Numbered from the stretch's first letter, positions 12,000 to 23,765 are shown. The stretch: DNA of 64,000 nucleotides from Lepidostoma basale (GCA_022606425.2 JAHDVF020000889.1:62001-126000); one strand, 5' to 3'. Program-made: numbers and translations. The notes: generated by a model not told the origin, from the letters alone.

Positions 12000-12450
12000 A
12001 GTGATGAATCAGGGGCCGGATTTATTCACACCGGTCACTAGAGGTTATCCAGCAGAGCATTGTGTGCAAAGGAACCAAACATAAAAAAGCGGTACATCCG
12101 ACCACCCGATACGTCATTCCTTCTTGCGACTTCTAACACACACGAGTCTACGTTATCGAGTCTACGTATGAGGAACTTCCGACTCTCTCCTGCCGAGCTA
12201 CGCCACTATCAACCCTGCTACGTCACGTAACTTCCGACGAGTCTTCGCTCCAGCTGACCGACGCTACCGCCCAGCGTGTCATCATCCTCCGCTGCTCGCC
12301 GTCCGGACTCCGCCCCCGTTCCTGACAACACCCGCGCACCGTTACTGACCTTCATCACCCGCTGTTCCACTTTGACACCAATGTAAGGCCATCGACAATC
12401 AAAAATAAACGCTGAAGCTTCCACTGCTTTTAATTCCCACCACATCCCCC
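12000..12450. repeat. GC-rich island, possible solo LTR
   Basis: A sharply GC-rich block (about 12180-12370) stands out from AT-rich flanks and is followed by AAAATAAACGCTGAAGC and CTTTTAATTCCCACCACA, a layout resembling the polyadenylation signal and 3' end of an LTR. No second LTR, primer-binding site or gag/pol was seen. One minus-strand open frame (12218-12445) has no recognisable domain. It could also be a non-LTR fragment. Confidence 0.3.
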
Positions 12451-12954
12451 AAAGATGTATAAAATGTTATGTAATATATTGTATAATATATTAAATTATA
12501 GTTTCCCAAAGGGGATAGTCAACGGGAAATCACTTCTTGATGTTAGCGAAAAATGCAAAATTAATATTCGCTTCCTCTCCCTTTGGCCGATACAATATTG
12601 TTTCATTAGTGACATCGACACATAGCCTCTAAATTGCATCTTTTGTATTCAGCCGGGTGGCCAAAACGTTGAAAACGGTCCATACTGGAGAACAGAACAT
12701 TCATTAAAAGGTACGCTAGAAATATTTCATTTTAAAATACTGGCTCATTGTAACAGTTTTTTGCGCTTTAAGTAAGATTTAATATCAAAACGATTTTTAG
12801 CATACGAAAAAACCCGCCTTATCATAAAGTTAAAGTTTTTCATTATGGAAATAATTTTAATATCACAATACATAACATGCAATATTTATACAGACTATTA
12901 AATTAATACGATTTCCGAACAAGAGGAAAAAATGACAGTCTGCAACATTAGCGT

Positions 12955-13365
12955 GAATGGTGAAAACTAGAGGAAGTAGATGAGTTTGTATATTTGGGTA
13001 GTATGTTTACAAAATATGGGCGAGTGGGGAGGGATATTGAAAGAAGGGTTAGGACAGGCAACAAAGTGAATGGAGCACTTAAAATTGTCATCGCAAAAAA
13101 GCCTATCCAAAAAAGCTAAAATAGCAGTGCACAATGGTGTTCTTGTACCGACCCTTATTTATGGAAGTGAAGCATGGAACTGGGAAAAGAAGGATGAAAG
13201 TAGAATAAATCGATAGAAACGAAATCTCTTAGACGAATGTAAGAAAAATCTGTGTATGATAGTGAAATTAATCAAATATGTTCGGCCACGTGAAGAGTCG
13301 TAAAAATCGACGTGCGTGCATGACCTAATGTATGAATGTTGAGGAAGCGAGAGAAAAATATGTCA
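12955..13365 (+). pseudogene. RT-A retrotransposon fragment
   Basis: VDEFVYLGSMFTKYGRVGRD, then ERRVRTGNKVNGALKIVIAK, is the region just after the RT core of RT-A. It is followed in another frame by TDPYLWK and ETKSLRRM. Several frameshifts and stops are present. Confidence 0.65.
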
Positions 13366-13740
13366 GGAAAGAAAAGCAACGATTATCGGTGGTACAAAAT
13401 GTTCTCAGAGGGCCGAGAAGATGTGAATGACAAAGAGCGTGTCGGACGCCCGAGCACGTCAACAACAGACGAAAACATCGATGAAATGAATAACATAGTA
13501 TTGGCCAATCGTCGATTCACCGCTAGAGACGTTGCTGAGGACTTAAACATATCGCATGGCTCGTGCCATTCGATTTTTACCAATGATTTGGGCATGAGAC
13601 GGGTCAGACGCGGGCGCCAAAAGAGAAGATTCTGGAACGAGCATGTCTACCATATGCAAAAAAATAGGATCCTAAAGATAGCTCGAGATAGGATCCGGAA
13701 GGATGCCCGACCACGTGGTCGACCACCGAAAAGATGGTGA
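13366..13740 (+). pseudogene. Mariner helix-turn-helix fused to RT-D tail
   Basis: One open frame begins with YRWYKMFSEGREDVNDKERV and VGRPSTSTTDENIDEMNNIV, then ARDVAEDLNISHGSC and FTNDLGMRRV: the paired helix-turn-helix N-terminus of a mariner transposase. Without a stop it continues as RRFWNEHVYHMQKNRILKIA and RPRGRPPKRW, an RT-D tail. The DDE catalytic domain is absent. The junction is near 13610. This is a chance or recombination-made chimera; expression is unknown. Confidence 0.65.
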
Positions 13741-14114
13741 AATAGTTGACACTCCACTTCCCAGGAGCACGGAAATGCAACCAGCAACAGATCATCAAGT
13801 CTATAAGAAGAAGAATAATATTCGTGATATGCCCTGTACTGAAAAAACTTGAATAGTACAATCACTAGATAATATTGTGTTGAAGTGACCTTATATATAT
13901 TAACCGCCCTACCTTCGGGTTATTTTCCGAGAAACGTGCAAAAAGCAGTTTTTTTTATTAATGAAATTTGATTATATTATTAATTAATTTTTTTTTAATT
14001 ACGAAACGTCAAATACTCGGCCGCACACTTCGCCTGCCCCTTGTAAAACTATCATATTTATGAAGACTTGTACTCAAGTATTGTTGGCACACGCGCATAT
14101 CCCTAACAGTTTGT

Positions 14115-14490
14115 ACATTTTAGGCCTTCTTCTTCTTCTTCGTCAGCCCTTATCGGTCCACTGCTGGACATAGGCCTCCTCTCTTCCCTTCCACTCGTCT
14201 CTATCTCCTGCCAGCCGTAGCCACATTTCATTTTGGTTTTGGTTTTGAGGGTTTTTGGCATTTAAACACCACGCTTGCCAAACAGGTTGGTGAGTTTATA
14301 AGTCAGCCGCCCTTAACATAAGGAACAGACGCTGTTTGTAGCCGCCCACTATGGATCAGACGCTACTGCCTGTTGGTCTGCGAGAGGTATTTTATTTCCC
14401 TCCTACCCTCCATATCTGGTGAGCCTTCCCCTATCCGCCACCTGGGGACGCATCTCCTAGCGGTTACAGGCTCCGCCGGAGACACCTCAT
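14115..14490 (-). repeat. RT-C 3' end plus GC-richer repeat
   Basis: The block CTTCTTCTTCGTCAGCCCTT with CCACTGCTGGACATAGGCCT is the reverse complement of an RT-C 3' end. From about 14235 the sequence changes to a GC-richer block containing ACACCACGCTTGCCAAACAG that I cannot assign. Confidence 0.45.
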
Positions 14491-14974
14491 TTTAGGTACA
14501 TTACTTTTTCTCAAGCGCGTACGTAATACGGGATAGCGTATCACGTACGTTTAAATACGTAGGGTGGTTAACAAAAATTGTGTTAAACAAGAGGGCAGCT
14601 TCAAAAATTCGAGGATATTTTACGGATACTCCGTTTAAACGATCAATGCTAAACTTCCTCGCGGTACATAAAGGCGCTAAACGATTTATTGTTGCGGTTT
14701 CACCCAAACGTTAACAGAGACTGCTCGTGGTCATTTTGAATTTCGTTTTTTTCTGAAGTTTACGCAAATAAAATTTATTTATATATTATTTTTTTATCAA
14801 TTTTGGACTTTTAACCGAATCACTACAAAAACAAGCTTTTTTCTAAGTCCATGTTAATATTTATATAATATTTCTTAAAAGTTTCAATCCAAAGGATTGT
14901 TTTGCATTATTACCAACTTTGCTGATTCTTGGATGCCACTAGAATTTTTTTTATGTGGAAGTTTCCCAAATGAA

Positions 14975-15115
14975 TATGAATGAAAACGTCTGTTTCCTAG
15001 AACTTTTATTATTATAATGTTTGGAAATGACATGTTTCACTTTCACATAAATTATAATAACACTTCTAGAAAACAGGCGTTTTCATTCGTATTGATTATT
15101 TAATATGGAGTTTTA
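14975..15115. mobile_element. HHR2 palindromic element, decayed
   Basis: Both outer ends carry the conserved block AATGAAAACGTCTGTTTCC / its reverse complement, with GACATGTTTCAC (minus-strand GAAACATGTC) between. The ribozyme arms have largely decayed. It compares with the cleaner palindrome at 29281-29460. Confidence 0.45.
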
Positions 15116-15154
15116 CATCAATAACGGTAGTTTCCCGCTGCTTTTCAGATATGT

Positions 15155-15250
15155 TGTATCTTCTTCTTCTTTTTGTCCTGTCACACCTCCGTAGTGCATA
15201 GGGCCTCAAGGAACCTTCTCCATCCGACTCTATCGCTTGCCTGATGCCTA
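15155..15250 (-). pseudogene. Retroelement 3'-terminal fragment
   Basis: The minus strand encodes IESDGEGSLRPYALRRCDRT followed by KRRRR, a short end of an RT-C-like family. No more of the ORF is attached. Confidence 0.35.
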
Positions 15251-15311
15251 ACATCATCATCGTTTTGTATACAACAGGATATTTGAATCTAATCATCGTA
15301 TAATTTTTTTT

Positions 15312-15430
15312 AGATATTGATTTTCATGACACGTGATGGGTATTATACACATCGCTATGTTCACGTCACATGAATTCTACCAGACCTATGACAGCGTGAG
15401 ATTTTTTTTCTCAGTGTGGCAGTCATAGAT
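15312..15430 (-). mobile_element. SINE-T copy, decayed
   Basis: On the minus strand the downstream part of SINE-T is recognisable (GGTCTGGTAGAATTCATGTG and CACGTGTCATGAAAATCAA). The tRNA-like head is badly decayed. It matches 23585-23765. Confidence 0.45.
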
Positions 15431-16050
15431 GTTAATAATCTGCCTTGAAAGTCATTATATACGACATAAATAGATATGTAAATAACATTTCTAAGTATTT
15501 TCGGAGACTACATTTTACGTTAGCTTTACCTCACGAGCCGACTCGGTGTTTACGCAAACTCCACGAGCTAATTCTTACGTACAACAAACATGGCTTATAC
15601 TAATCCTTTATATGACATTTCGCAGAATCATATTATGCTTAGGGATAATTCTCAGAAATAACAGAACTCCGGGTTATTATGAAACTTTATACGCGGAGGA
15701 ACAAGGATACTTCGTTTTAACTTACAATCACAGATGGCAAGTATGTTTTTAGTTCAACCACGTGCTTTGGTCCCGCTATAACCACGATTTTGGACATCCT
15801 TACCACTTCCATTATCGTGGTAATTTGACCTTGAAGGGATTCATTCATAAAACGTCAATAAAATAATCAATAAAATTATTATATTGTTGTTAAAGAATAA
15901 AACGACTTCCGAGACATTGAGCACAGATACTATCCTGTATTAGATACAGAAAGAGTATTAAAGTTAACCAAACACACGATCCAATGTATTTTGTTTTCGT
16001 ACTGAGCGGGGTCATGGATAAATCATAAAAATACATATTTATGTACATAA
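15431..16050. other. No gene recognised
   Basis: A short plus-strand open frame at 15546-15752 has no recognisable domain and no gene-like context. Otherwise featureless. Confidence 0.35.
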
Positions 16051-16059
16051 TGTACAATG

Positions 16060-16575
16060 CTAGAATGACAGTGCACAATGGTGTTCTTCTACCGACCCTT
16101 ATGTATCGAAGCGAAGCATGGAAGTGGCAAAAGAAGGATGAAAGTAGAATAAATGCAGTAGAAATCAGATCTCTTAGACGAATGTGTTGATACTATGTGT
16201 ATGATAGAGTGTCGAATGAAAATAAAAGAAGTGAATGCGGTGCGAATGATGGTGTTATGAACAAAATAATGAAAGGATCATTAAGATGGTTTGGATTTAT
16301 GGAAAGAATGAATGAGGAAAGAATGGTAAAAAAAATTTAGGTTAACGATGTAAATGGAACCAGAATTAGAGGAAGACCGAGGAAAACTTGGCACGATCAA
16401 ATAAATCAAATATTGATTGTCGACCATGTGAGAAGTCAGAGAAATCGACGCGCTTGCATGACACGATGTATGCATGTTGAGGAAGCAAGAGAAATATGTC
16501 AGAAAATAAAATTGTGGAAGTCCATTCTTTCTGTCTACCCCTTCGGGGAGACGGCGTGATGGTTAGTTAGTTAAT
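16060..16575 (+). pseudogene. RT-A retrotransposon C-terminal copy
   Basis: Plus-strand frames give SEAWKWQKKDESRINAVEIR, NENKRSECGANDGVMNKIMK, GSLRWFGFMERMNEERMVKK, GRPRKTWHDQINQ and CMHVEEAREICQ, ending with a GACGGCGTGATGGTTAGTTA 3' end. It is 5' truncated, with stops. Confidence 0.75.
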
Positions 16576-16599
16576 TAGTTTAAACGTTACTTTTTAATT

Positions 16600-17155
16600 G
16601 ACAAGAGATTGAGAATGCCCCCGCATGGCGAACCAAATTTGTTACAAGTATTTATATACTTCTATATTTAAATAAAAAAAATCACTGTAAAACCGATGAA
16701 GCAATCGCGTTTTCATTATATATTTTTTAATGGAGTTTAACAAAATAAAAACTACAACAACTATCAATAGATTTGCTTACTCACAAAAAACGAAAATTAA
16801 AGTGGTAAACAAAATAGCGTTTTTTTCTTTCATAATTTAGTAAAATTATAATGGTCTGTACAATGTGTATTATTAATGGAAACTCGCTTTTCATTCCGTC
16901 TGAGTATCCAAGCGCCAGTTTTCACAAGAAACCATACTCTCATTTGTTGGTAAATGCATCTCTTCCCCTGACTTAGAATGTGACACATGCGCCGTCTTCT
17001 CTGTAATATACTCTATGGATTTATAGACTGCGTTATTTCTCCGATGCTTTTATATTTGCTCATTCATGTTTCCATTCATTCCTTTCAAACATACACGCCG
17101 AAGAAAAATTCAATCCTATTTCCGCGGTACCTGTTTTAAAAGCCAGGTACTGCGT
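16600..17155. other. No gene recognised
   Basis: AT-rich spacer between two retroelement copies. Confidence 0.35.
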
Positions 17156-17189
17156 ACCTGTTTTGGTTCCCGTGGAGCGCAGACAACAA

Positions 17190-18290
17190 TAAAAATATTA
17201 TAACAAAATGTTATGACCAAAGAAGGGACATCTATGCTTGTTTTACTGATTACGAAAAAGCGTTTGACAGGGTTAAACACACAGATTTAATCGAGATGTG
17301 GTATAGATAAAAAGTATGAGTATATATAGAGAATAATCATGAACCTTTACTGGTACCAAAACGCTATCATTAAATTGGAAATTGAAATACCTCACAAGGT
17401 ATTCCCATTCAGCGAGGAGTCCGACAGGGATGTGTTCTCTCGCCGACTTTTTTTAATCTGTACTCTGACTTGGTCTTTAGAGAAGCGTTGACTGATACAA
17501 ATCTCAGTGTATGATAATGGAGTAGTCATCAATAATATCAGATATGCAGATGATACCGTTTCTTATTCAATTGAAAAGACCTTCAAGAACTTTTGATTAG
17601 ATTGAATTCGCTGGTGAACGTTTTGGTTTGAACATTAATGCGAACAAAACAAAAATGATGGTTTTTAGTCAAAAAAAGTCATCCAAATGTCCAGTTTGCA
17701 TTAAAGGATGTTGGTATCGACAGGGTGACATTGTTCAGGTACTTAGGAAGCATCATTACTAAGAAATTAGACCCTGACACTGAGATAAAATGCAGAATAG
17801 AAGCGGCACGAACAGCTTTTAATCAAAATGAAAAACCTCTGTGAGGATATTATAAACCTAAAGACAAGGAATGGTCAAATGTTACGTATGGTCGGTCTTA
17901 CTTTACGTTGTATAGGCGTGGACTCTTAAAGTTAATATAATAAACCGACTTGAAGCGTTTGAAATGTGGTTCCACCGTAGTATGCTAAGGATATCTTGGA
18001 CCGATATGATAACAAACACTGATGTATTACGTAAAGCCAATGCAAATAGAGAACTGTTCACCACTGTTAAGTTAACGAGAGGCAACCAAAACACCGTACA
18101 TAAGCTTGTCATGAAGGGGAGGATCAAGGGTCGCAGAGGAGTCGGCAGAAGATAGCTCCCCTGGCTTCGAAACATCCGATACTGGACCAGCGTCAGAACT
18201 GTGAGGAAGCTGTTTTGCGCCGCCCAGGATAGGGAAGCTTTCTCCCAAATGGTCGTCGACGTAGGGGGTACCCGGCAGAACACGTGAAGA
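17190..18290 (+). pseudogene. RT-E reverse transcriptase pseudogene with RT core
   Basis: The longest retroelement remnant with catalytic motifs. Across several frames the plus strand shows RRDIYACFTDYEKAFDRVKH (RT motif A), RGVRQGCVLSPTFFNLYSD (motif B), NNIRYADDT (motif C), FRYLGSIITKKLDPDTEIKC, LEAFEMWFHRSMLRISWTD, TVHKLVMKGRIKGRRGVGRR and AAQDREAFSQMVVDVGGT. This order is that of an insect non-LTR endonuclease-reverse transcriptase. Many frameshifts and stops exclude function. The endonuclease domain is missing (5' truncated). Confidence 0.8.
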
Positions 18291-18589
18291 AAAAAAAGAA
18301 GATTTAATATGTAATAATATATTCAAATTGTGAATAATATAATTTGAATCCTTTGTAGGATTAAGTAATATTGGATATTAAATATCAATATTATTAAGTA
18401 ATTGATAATATAATACACAATACAACACGCGCAAACAGAAACACAATCAGTGGTGGCCGGTGATAATTTCACTGAAAACCAAGTTATTAATGGTTGTTGT
18501 TTTTATTTTGTAAGACTCCATTATATATTTTTTTATGAAAACGGGATTGTGTTGTCCCTTTAAAATAGATTTTTTATTCATATCTTCTT

Positions 18590-18835
18590 CTTCTGATTGC
18601 GTGTCAGGTCCCTCTTATGCTGGCAATCGCTGCAGCGAAAGCATCTTTGTCCCGCGCCACTTGGAACAGGTTCTTTACTTTGCTCATTCCTGACCATTCT
18701 CTTATATTTTGCAGCCAGGACAACTGCCCTCTACCAACTCCCCGAGATTCCTCTATTTTGCCCATGATTATCAGCCAAAGGAGGTGGTATCTTTCTCCCC
18801 TTAGTACATAATATTTTATATATAAAAATGGAAAT
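18590..18835 (-). pseudogene. RT-E C-terminal fragment
   Basis: Reverse complement of the RT-E tail: minus-strand reading passes through GERYHLL-like, MGKIEESRGVGRGQLSWLQN-like and RATWDKDAFAAAIASI-like segments. It parallels 6615-6860. Confidence 0.55.
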
Positions 18836-18974
18836 AAGTAGATATGTTAATACTATTCTACCATTATTTATATTTCTATAGATATATGTAAATAAAAATC
18901 TCTTTAAAACTGACAAAATAAGTGCGATAAAAAAAAGCATTATGAAAACGAAGTTCGAATATAAACAAAAACAA

Positions 18975-19480
18975 TCCATCAAGCCGTTTTCTCGGAAAGA
19001 CAGGTAGAGAGAACGGACCGCGATATTACTCTATCTTGACACACCTCTCTAGATTCCTTGACATTCATACAGCGAGTCATACACGCACGTCGATTCTCCT
19101 AATTCTAGCATAGCTGACCTTTAAAATTTGATGTCGAGGTCGAGCTGTCCCTTTATATCTTAGGTGGTCTTCGAGGTGGACGGTGTCCGAAAGGGATTTT
19201 GTAAGAAGCTGAATTTGCGAGTCCGTCACTATCCATTCTGGCTACATGGTTTCTAATGCATCTTCTTCTGGTTCTACCTCACCGAACGATATCGTCTATT
19301 TGCAAGTTTTCTTATATCTGCGTTGCAGACACGATCTCGAAGAGTTTTTCCATTGATGGATTTTAAGGCCTTCATCTCAGATGTTATAGGCGAATCCTTG
19401 GTTTGTACAGTGTCGACCCGCATCTCTACAGCATGCGTCATGATAGCTCGCACGCATATCTTATAAAATACGCATGTACT
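18975..19480 (-). pseudogene. RT-A 3' end followed by RT-D fragment
   Basis: The minus strand carries an RT-A end (18975-19130; CACGCCGT-like ATCAAGCCGTTTTCTCGGAA and RRIDVRV-type residues). Next to it is an RT-D block (19130-19480) reading EMKALKSINGKTLRDRVCNA and DIRKLANRRY. Two families abut head-to-tail in the same orientation. Confidence 0.6.
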
Positions 19481-19559
19481 GTTTCTTCCAGACCAGATTT
19501 TTCTGACACACTGACACGTTGAGCGCTCGACCTCATATCTTAAATCAAACTCAATAACT

Positions 19560-19750
19560 GCTGACAGACTTTGGCTGGACTGTTTTGCCCCACCCACCCT
19601 ACAGTCCGGACCTAGCCCCTAGTGATTACCACTTATTCCCAAAATTAAAGGAACATTGGGTGGAATGTGCTTCCATACTGATGATGAAGTCAAGGAAGGA
19701 GTTATTCGATTTCTCAGAGGAATGGCGGCAGAATTTTATGACTTGGGCTT
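19560..19750 (+). pseudogene. Mariner-like transposase C-terminal fragment
   Basis: The plus-strand frame reads LPHPPYSPDLAPSDYHLFPK, then LKEHWVECASI, with the last DDE residue region (PSDYH). The remainder slips into another frame that matches EVKEGVIRFLRGMAAEFYD. Only the C-terminal portion survives. It runs straight into a LINE-G 3' end. Confidence 0.65.
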
Positions 19751-20096
19751 TTTGTCCCCGATAGATATCGCCGACAGCGACAGCACAGATTGTTTTACCT
19801 ACCGGCCGCCAGAACCAATCTGCTTCTGGTGACACCGGTGGGAAGAGCAATTAGTCTGCTGAACGCGGTCTCCTCGGAGATCGACGTCTTTCATGTTAGT
19901 GAAAGTTTGTTCAGGGGGCAAATACTATTGACTTTAGAAAGTATCTTGTCTTCCTAATGTCGAACCATCTCTAATGCGTTCCTGGTACTTTGTTGTATTT
20001 TTATGATATTTTACCTGTACCTAATAGATGCCTTAAACATTTTCCTGTTTGTAATGAACTGGTTTGAGTTAATAAACTGATTTGATTTGATTTGAA
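19751..20096 (+). pseudogene. LINE-G 3' end
   Basis: The segment encodes the end of a non-LTR ORF (DRYRRQRQHRLFYLPAARTN, LLLVTPVGRAISLLNAVSSE, TLESILSS stop). It is followed by a 3' UTR with AATAGATGCCTTAAACATTT and a TTTGATTTGATTTGA tail. Confidence 0.65.
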
Positions 20097-20800
20097 AAGT
20101 TAGAGCATCGTCTGCAAAAGTGTTAAGACAGAAACGGCGATTATGTAGAAAGGTAGAGTGGGTTTTAAGCTTTAAAATGATGTATAATGCTAAGGAAAAC
20201 AATAAAGCTGTATATTTTAAAAAAATATGGGAACCTTATATTACGAATGAGCCTAGTACAATATATTATCATCAACAGTCACCTGACAGCTTACACAACT
20301 TATAAATACATAAGAAGAAAATATCTCAACTAGTCGATTATTCTTTTTTTTTAATTACCAAGCTTTTGACATTTGAAAATTTGAACTATACGCGGCGCAC
20401 ATGAAGTGAACACAATATGCTTGGTATTTGCAATCCTGGTTTGTTCTCGGTGTTAGTCTGGAATTTACATTAATACTTACTTTTGGTCTTATACAAAGTG
20501 ATATAATCCTGCTGTTTGATAAAGCATCTTTCAAACATCCTATACTTGAAAATGTTCTCTCTTATGTAGCAATCCCTTAACAATATAAAAATGTTAACAT
20601 TTTTAAATTTAATTTTTTTTAAATTTAATGCAATGATCTTTTTACTAATTACCATTTACATTCTGTAAATAAACGTAATTTATATTATTAAACGGTGTTA
20701 TATAAAATATTTTTATTTGAAAATTATTTATCAAATTATTTCACGTCGCACTTTTTTTTTGATTATTTAGATTAAATCATATAATAGAAATTAAAATCAT
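20097..20800. other. No gene recognised
   Basis: AT-rich sequence. Short open frames on both strands show no domain. Confidence 0.4.
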
Positions 20801-20809
20801 TACATTACA

Positions 20810-21010
20810 ATGAGATCTCTTAGACGAATGAGTAGCAAATCTGTATATTATTGAGTGTCAATAATCTACAGATTTGCTAGGACTGTCACACCGAATGTCC
20901 CGAACTCGATTCCCGGCGATGGCAGTGTGATTGTCACACTGTCTTTGGACTGGTGTAGAATTCACTTGACAATAAAATGGCGTAAGATAAGCTTCCTATC
21001 TATAGTTATA
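20810..21010 (+). mobile_element. SINE-T inserted next to an RT-A scrap
   Basis: A short RT-A block (GAGATCTCTTAGACGAATGA) precedes a SINE-T copy. It has a tRNA-like region with box-B-like AACTCGATTCCCGGCGATGG, then GTGTAGAATTCACTTGACAA and TAAAATGGCGTAAGATAAGC, shared with the copy at 23585-23765. Confidence 0.55.
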
Positions 21011-21094
21011 CCCTTTACATCGATTTGGGCTCGCGCTGTAATGGTGTGAAGAGCGATTCAAAGTAATAAAATATGTTTTGATATATTATATTTA

Positions 21095-21520
21095 TCTAAT
21101 GTAGTCAACGGGAGGAGTCGAAGAAATCGACACGCGTACATGACACATGTATGAGAAGTCCGAGAGAAGTATATCAGGAATTAATTGTGTCTCCTTCTTC
21201 TTCTTCCTTGTTGTAGACCTATGTTGTCTGTTCTCCAGAGTGTTGCTCTTCCTGTGAGGTAGATTCCCAGCTGTCCTTCCATCTTTTAGGAGATCTTCAA
21301 CGAGAACGAGTCCCATGAGGCTGATTATGCAATGCAATATAGGGGATTCTGGTGGTGTCCATTCTTTGAACATGCCCGTACCAGTCCCTTTTTCGCAATC
21401 TGCTCCATTTTATAATATCCTCAACATCACATATCTCTCTTATTCTGGTGTCCCTTACGCGATCGCTCAGTGTCTTGCCTGATGTCGTCCGTATAATTGT
21501 GTGATGGCCATTATTTCTGC
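21095..21520 (-). pseudogene. RT-D fragment flanked by RT-A scrap
   Basis: The minus strand (21195-21520) encodes TSGKTLSDRVRDTRIREICD, VEDIIKWSRLRKRDWYGHVQ and RMDTTRIPYIALHNQPHGTR. A plus-strand RT-A scrap lies at 21095-21185. The same RT-D subtype recurs at 36920-37150. Confidence 0.65.
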
Positions 21521-21644
21521 TTACCCATTCGATGAGACGGCGTGGTGGATAATTTGTTACTGAAATCAATTTTTTCGGGAAGTTTTAAAGTATTTTGAAA
21601 TGATATATTTCTTTACACTAAAACATTTCCGAATGTTATTATCG

Positions 21645-21676
21645 TTTGATTATGCATTGGTGAGGCGAAACATGTC
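21645..21676 (+). ncRNA. HHR2 hammerhead-like core, decayed
   Basis: TTTGATTATGC, an imperfect hairpin, then GGCGAAACATGTC: the 3' half of the motif is exact, the 5' half is mutated, and stem II is poor. Confidence 0.35.
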
Positions 21677-22184
21677 ACAATATTAGAGAACTTCGTGAAA
21701 ATACAGTATACGTTTTTCAGTGAAAGAATGAAATATTTGGATTTTTTATTTCATAGAATTTTTAAGTTTATAAGTAGAATTCATTTACTTAATATTTTTT
21801 GTTTAACTTGTTTTACTACAGGACAATATTCTAGGTACAGGCTTATATAGTGTATATATGTGTCATATGAAATGAGGTTGGATATTCGGAAATTAATTAT
21901 CATTTTGAAACGTAATTTATATCGCAATTTTGCAGGTATGCCTTTAAAACTATACAAAACCGCATTCGGTCGTGTTAGTTAAACATTTTTGGTAAATTTA
22001 ATTGAACGATTTTATAGGTGAAATATACGAAAGCCTTCATTCTCCTAATCAAATCTCATGAATACCATAATGAACGGATGCGTATGAAACATACATGTAA
22101 AAAAGTTATTCAATGTGCATTTATAAATATAAACAGTGTAGTTATATTCATTATTATATTATATTATCACTATCTTTACAGCTT

Positions 22185-22625
22185 CGAAGAGATGGGCATC
22201 TCATAACCCATTTCTTTAAATTAATCAGGGGATATTTCGAGAACTCAACCGTGCCAGAGGGTGTTGGTCTTTTTGTCCCTGATAGATTTCTCCGACAGCG
22301 ACAGCACAGATTGTTTTACCAACCGGCCACCAGAACCAATCTGCTTCTGGTGACACCGGTGGGAAGAGCAATTAGTCTGCTGAACGCGGTCTCCTCGGAG
22401 ATCGGCGTCTTTTATATTAGTGAAGGTACGTTCAGAGGACAAATACTCTTAACTTTAGAAAGTATCTTGTCTTCCTAATGTCGAATCATCGCTAATGCGT
22501 TCCTGGTACTTTGTTGTATTTTTATAATATTTTACCTGTACTTAATAGATGCCTTAAACATTTTCCTGTTTGTAATGTCTATTGAGTAAATAAACTGATT
22601 TGATTTGATTTGAATTGATTTGATT
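22185..22625 (+). pseudogene. LINE-G C-terminus and 3' end
   Basis: The open frame covers SLQLRRDGHLITHFFKLIRG, YFENSTVPEGVGLFVPDRFL, RQRQHRLFYQPATRTNLLLV and SLLNAVSSEIGVFYISEG, ending at a stop at 22478. Then come a conserved 3' UTR and TTTGATTTGA repeats to 22625. It is the best preserved LINE-G 3' end here. The frame starts abruptly, so it is a 5'-truncated retrocopy. Confidence 0.7.
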
Positions 22626-22669
22626 TGATTATTGTATACAAACTGACACTTTTCCAATAAATACATATT

Positions 22670-23010
22670 GTGATGCGAATGATGGTGTTATGAAAAAATA
22701 ATCAAAAGATCTTTAAGATGGTTTGGACATTTGGAAAGGATGAATGAAGAAAGAATAGTAAAAAAATTATATGTTAACGATGTAAATGGAAGCAGAAATA
22801 GTGGAAGACCGAGGAAAACGTGGCACGATCAAATAAATCAAATATCGAATGTCGGCCATGTGAGGAGTCAGAAAAATCGACACGCATGCATGACACGATG
22901 TATTGAATATTGAGATACGATGAATATTGAGGAACCGAGAGAAATATGTCAGGAAAGAAATGTGTGTTCTTTCTGCCTACCCCTTCGGGGACACGGCGTG
23001 ATGGTTAGTT
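22670..23010 (+). pseudogene. RT-A C-terminal copy
   Basis: It encodes FGHLERMNEERIVKKLYVND-like residues, VNGSRNSGRPRKTWHDQINQ and ISNVGHVRSQKNRHACMTRC, ending in CCCCTTCGGGGACACGGCGT and GATGGTTAGTTA. It is 5' truncated. Confidence 0.7.
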
Positions 23011-23029
23011 ATTTAGAAATTATCTCATT

Positions 23030-23365
23030 ACAAATTTTAAACGATCGATCCAAACCAGATGGCAGTAATGTATATAGTAAACATTAAGGGATTTATATGA
23101 GATGAAAAAAATTGTACCCTTTAAGTATGATTACTGACTTACTTAAGCTATTTAAATAACAATCGTTATTGTATGAAAGAAGAGATAATACCCGAATAAC
23201 ATACATAATAAAAAAATAACAATAAACCATATTTTTCGCAACAAAACATTATGGTAACTAAGTAGATAAGTCTACACTGATTTAACCACTTCCTATTGAA
23301 CGACAATTCGATAAGCATGTCACCTTTTTTACGACGTTTCTTTTTACATATCAGATAATTTAACA
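23030..23365. other. No gene recognised
   Basis: AT-rich spacer. Confidence 0.35.
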
Positions 23366-23369
23366 TTAT

Positions 23370-23765
23370 CGACTTTCGTGGCAGAATGGCAAGAGCTATG
23401 ACTTCCACACTGAAGGTCCCGGGTGTATTTGGTATTCACGTGACAATTAAATGCCCAGCTACCTATCACGTGTTATGAGAATCAATAGCTAAAAATTTGT
23501 ATTGTGTATAGTAAGAGTCTTTTTTTGTACACAATAGGTTGTTTGAACGCAATTACTGTATACATATTGTTATTTAGCTACTATATTGATTCTCGTGACA
23601 TGTGATAGGTAGCTTATCTATCGCCATTTTATTCTGACGTGAATTCTACACCAGACCAAATCCAGTATGATAATCACACCAACATTGCCAGGAATCGAAC
23701 CTGGGACCTTCAGTATGACAGTCAGAGCTCCCACCACTCTGCCACGAAGGTCGTCTATCTATCTA
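23370..23765. mobile_element. Two opposed SINE-T copies
   Basis: The left copy (about 23380-23495, +) and right copy (23585-23765, -) are inverted relative to each other. The right copy has a clear pol III promoter on the minus strand: box A TGGCAGAGTGG (23734-23744) and box B GGTTCGATTCC (23691-23701). A shared non-tRNA body follows (GTGTAGAATTCACGTCAGAA, ATGTCACGAGAATCA). The tRNA head plus body plus dispersed copies identify a SINE. Confidence 0.65.

Noticed and set aside
12218..12445. Minus-strand frame in the GC-rich island
   Set aside because: The open frame is explained by high GC; no conserved motif, and the end resembles an LTR or retroelement terminus.
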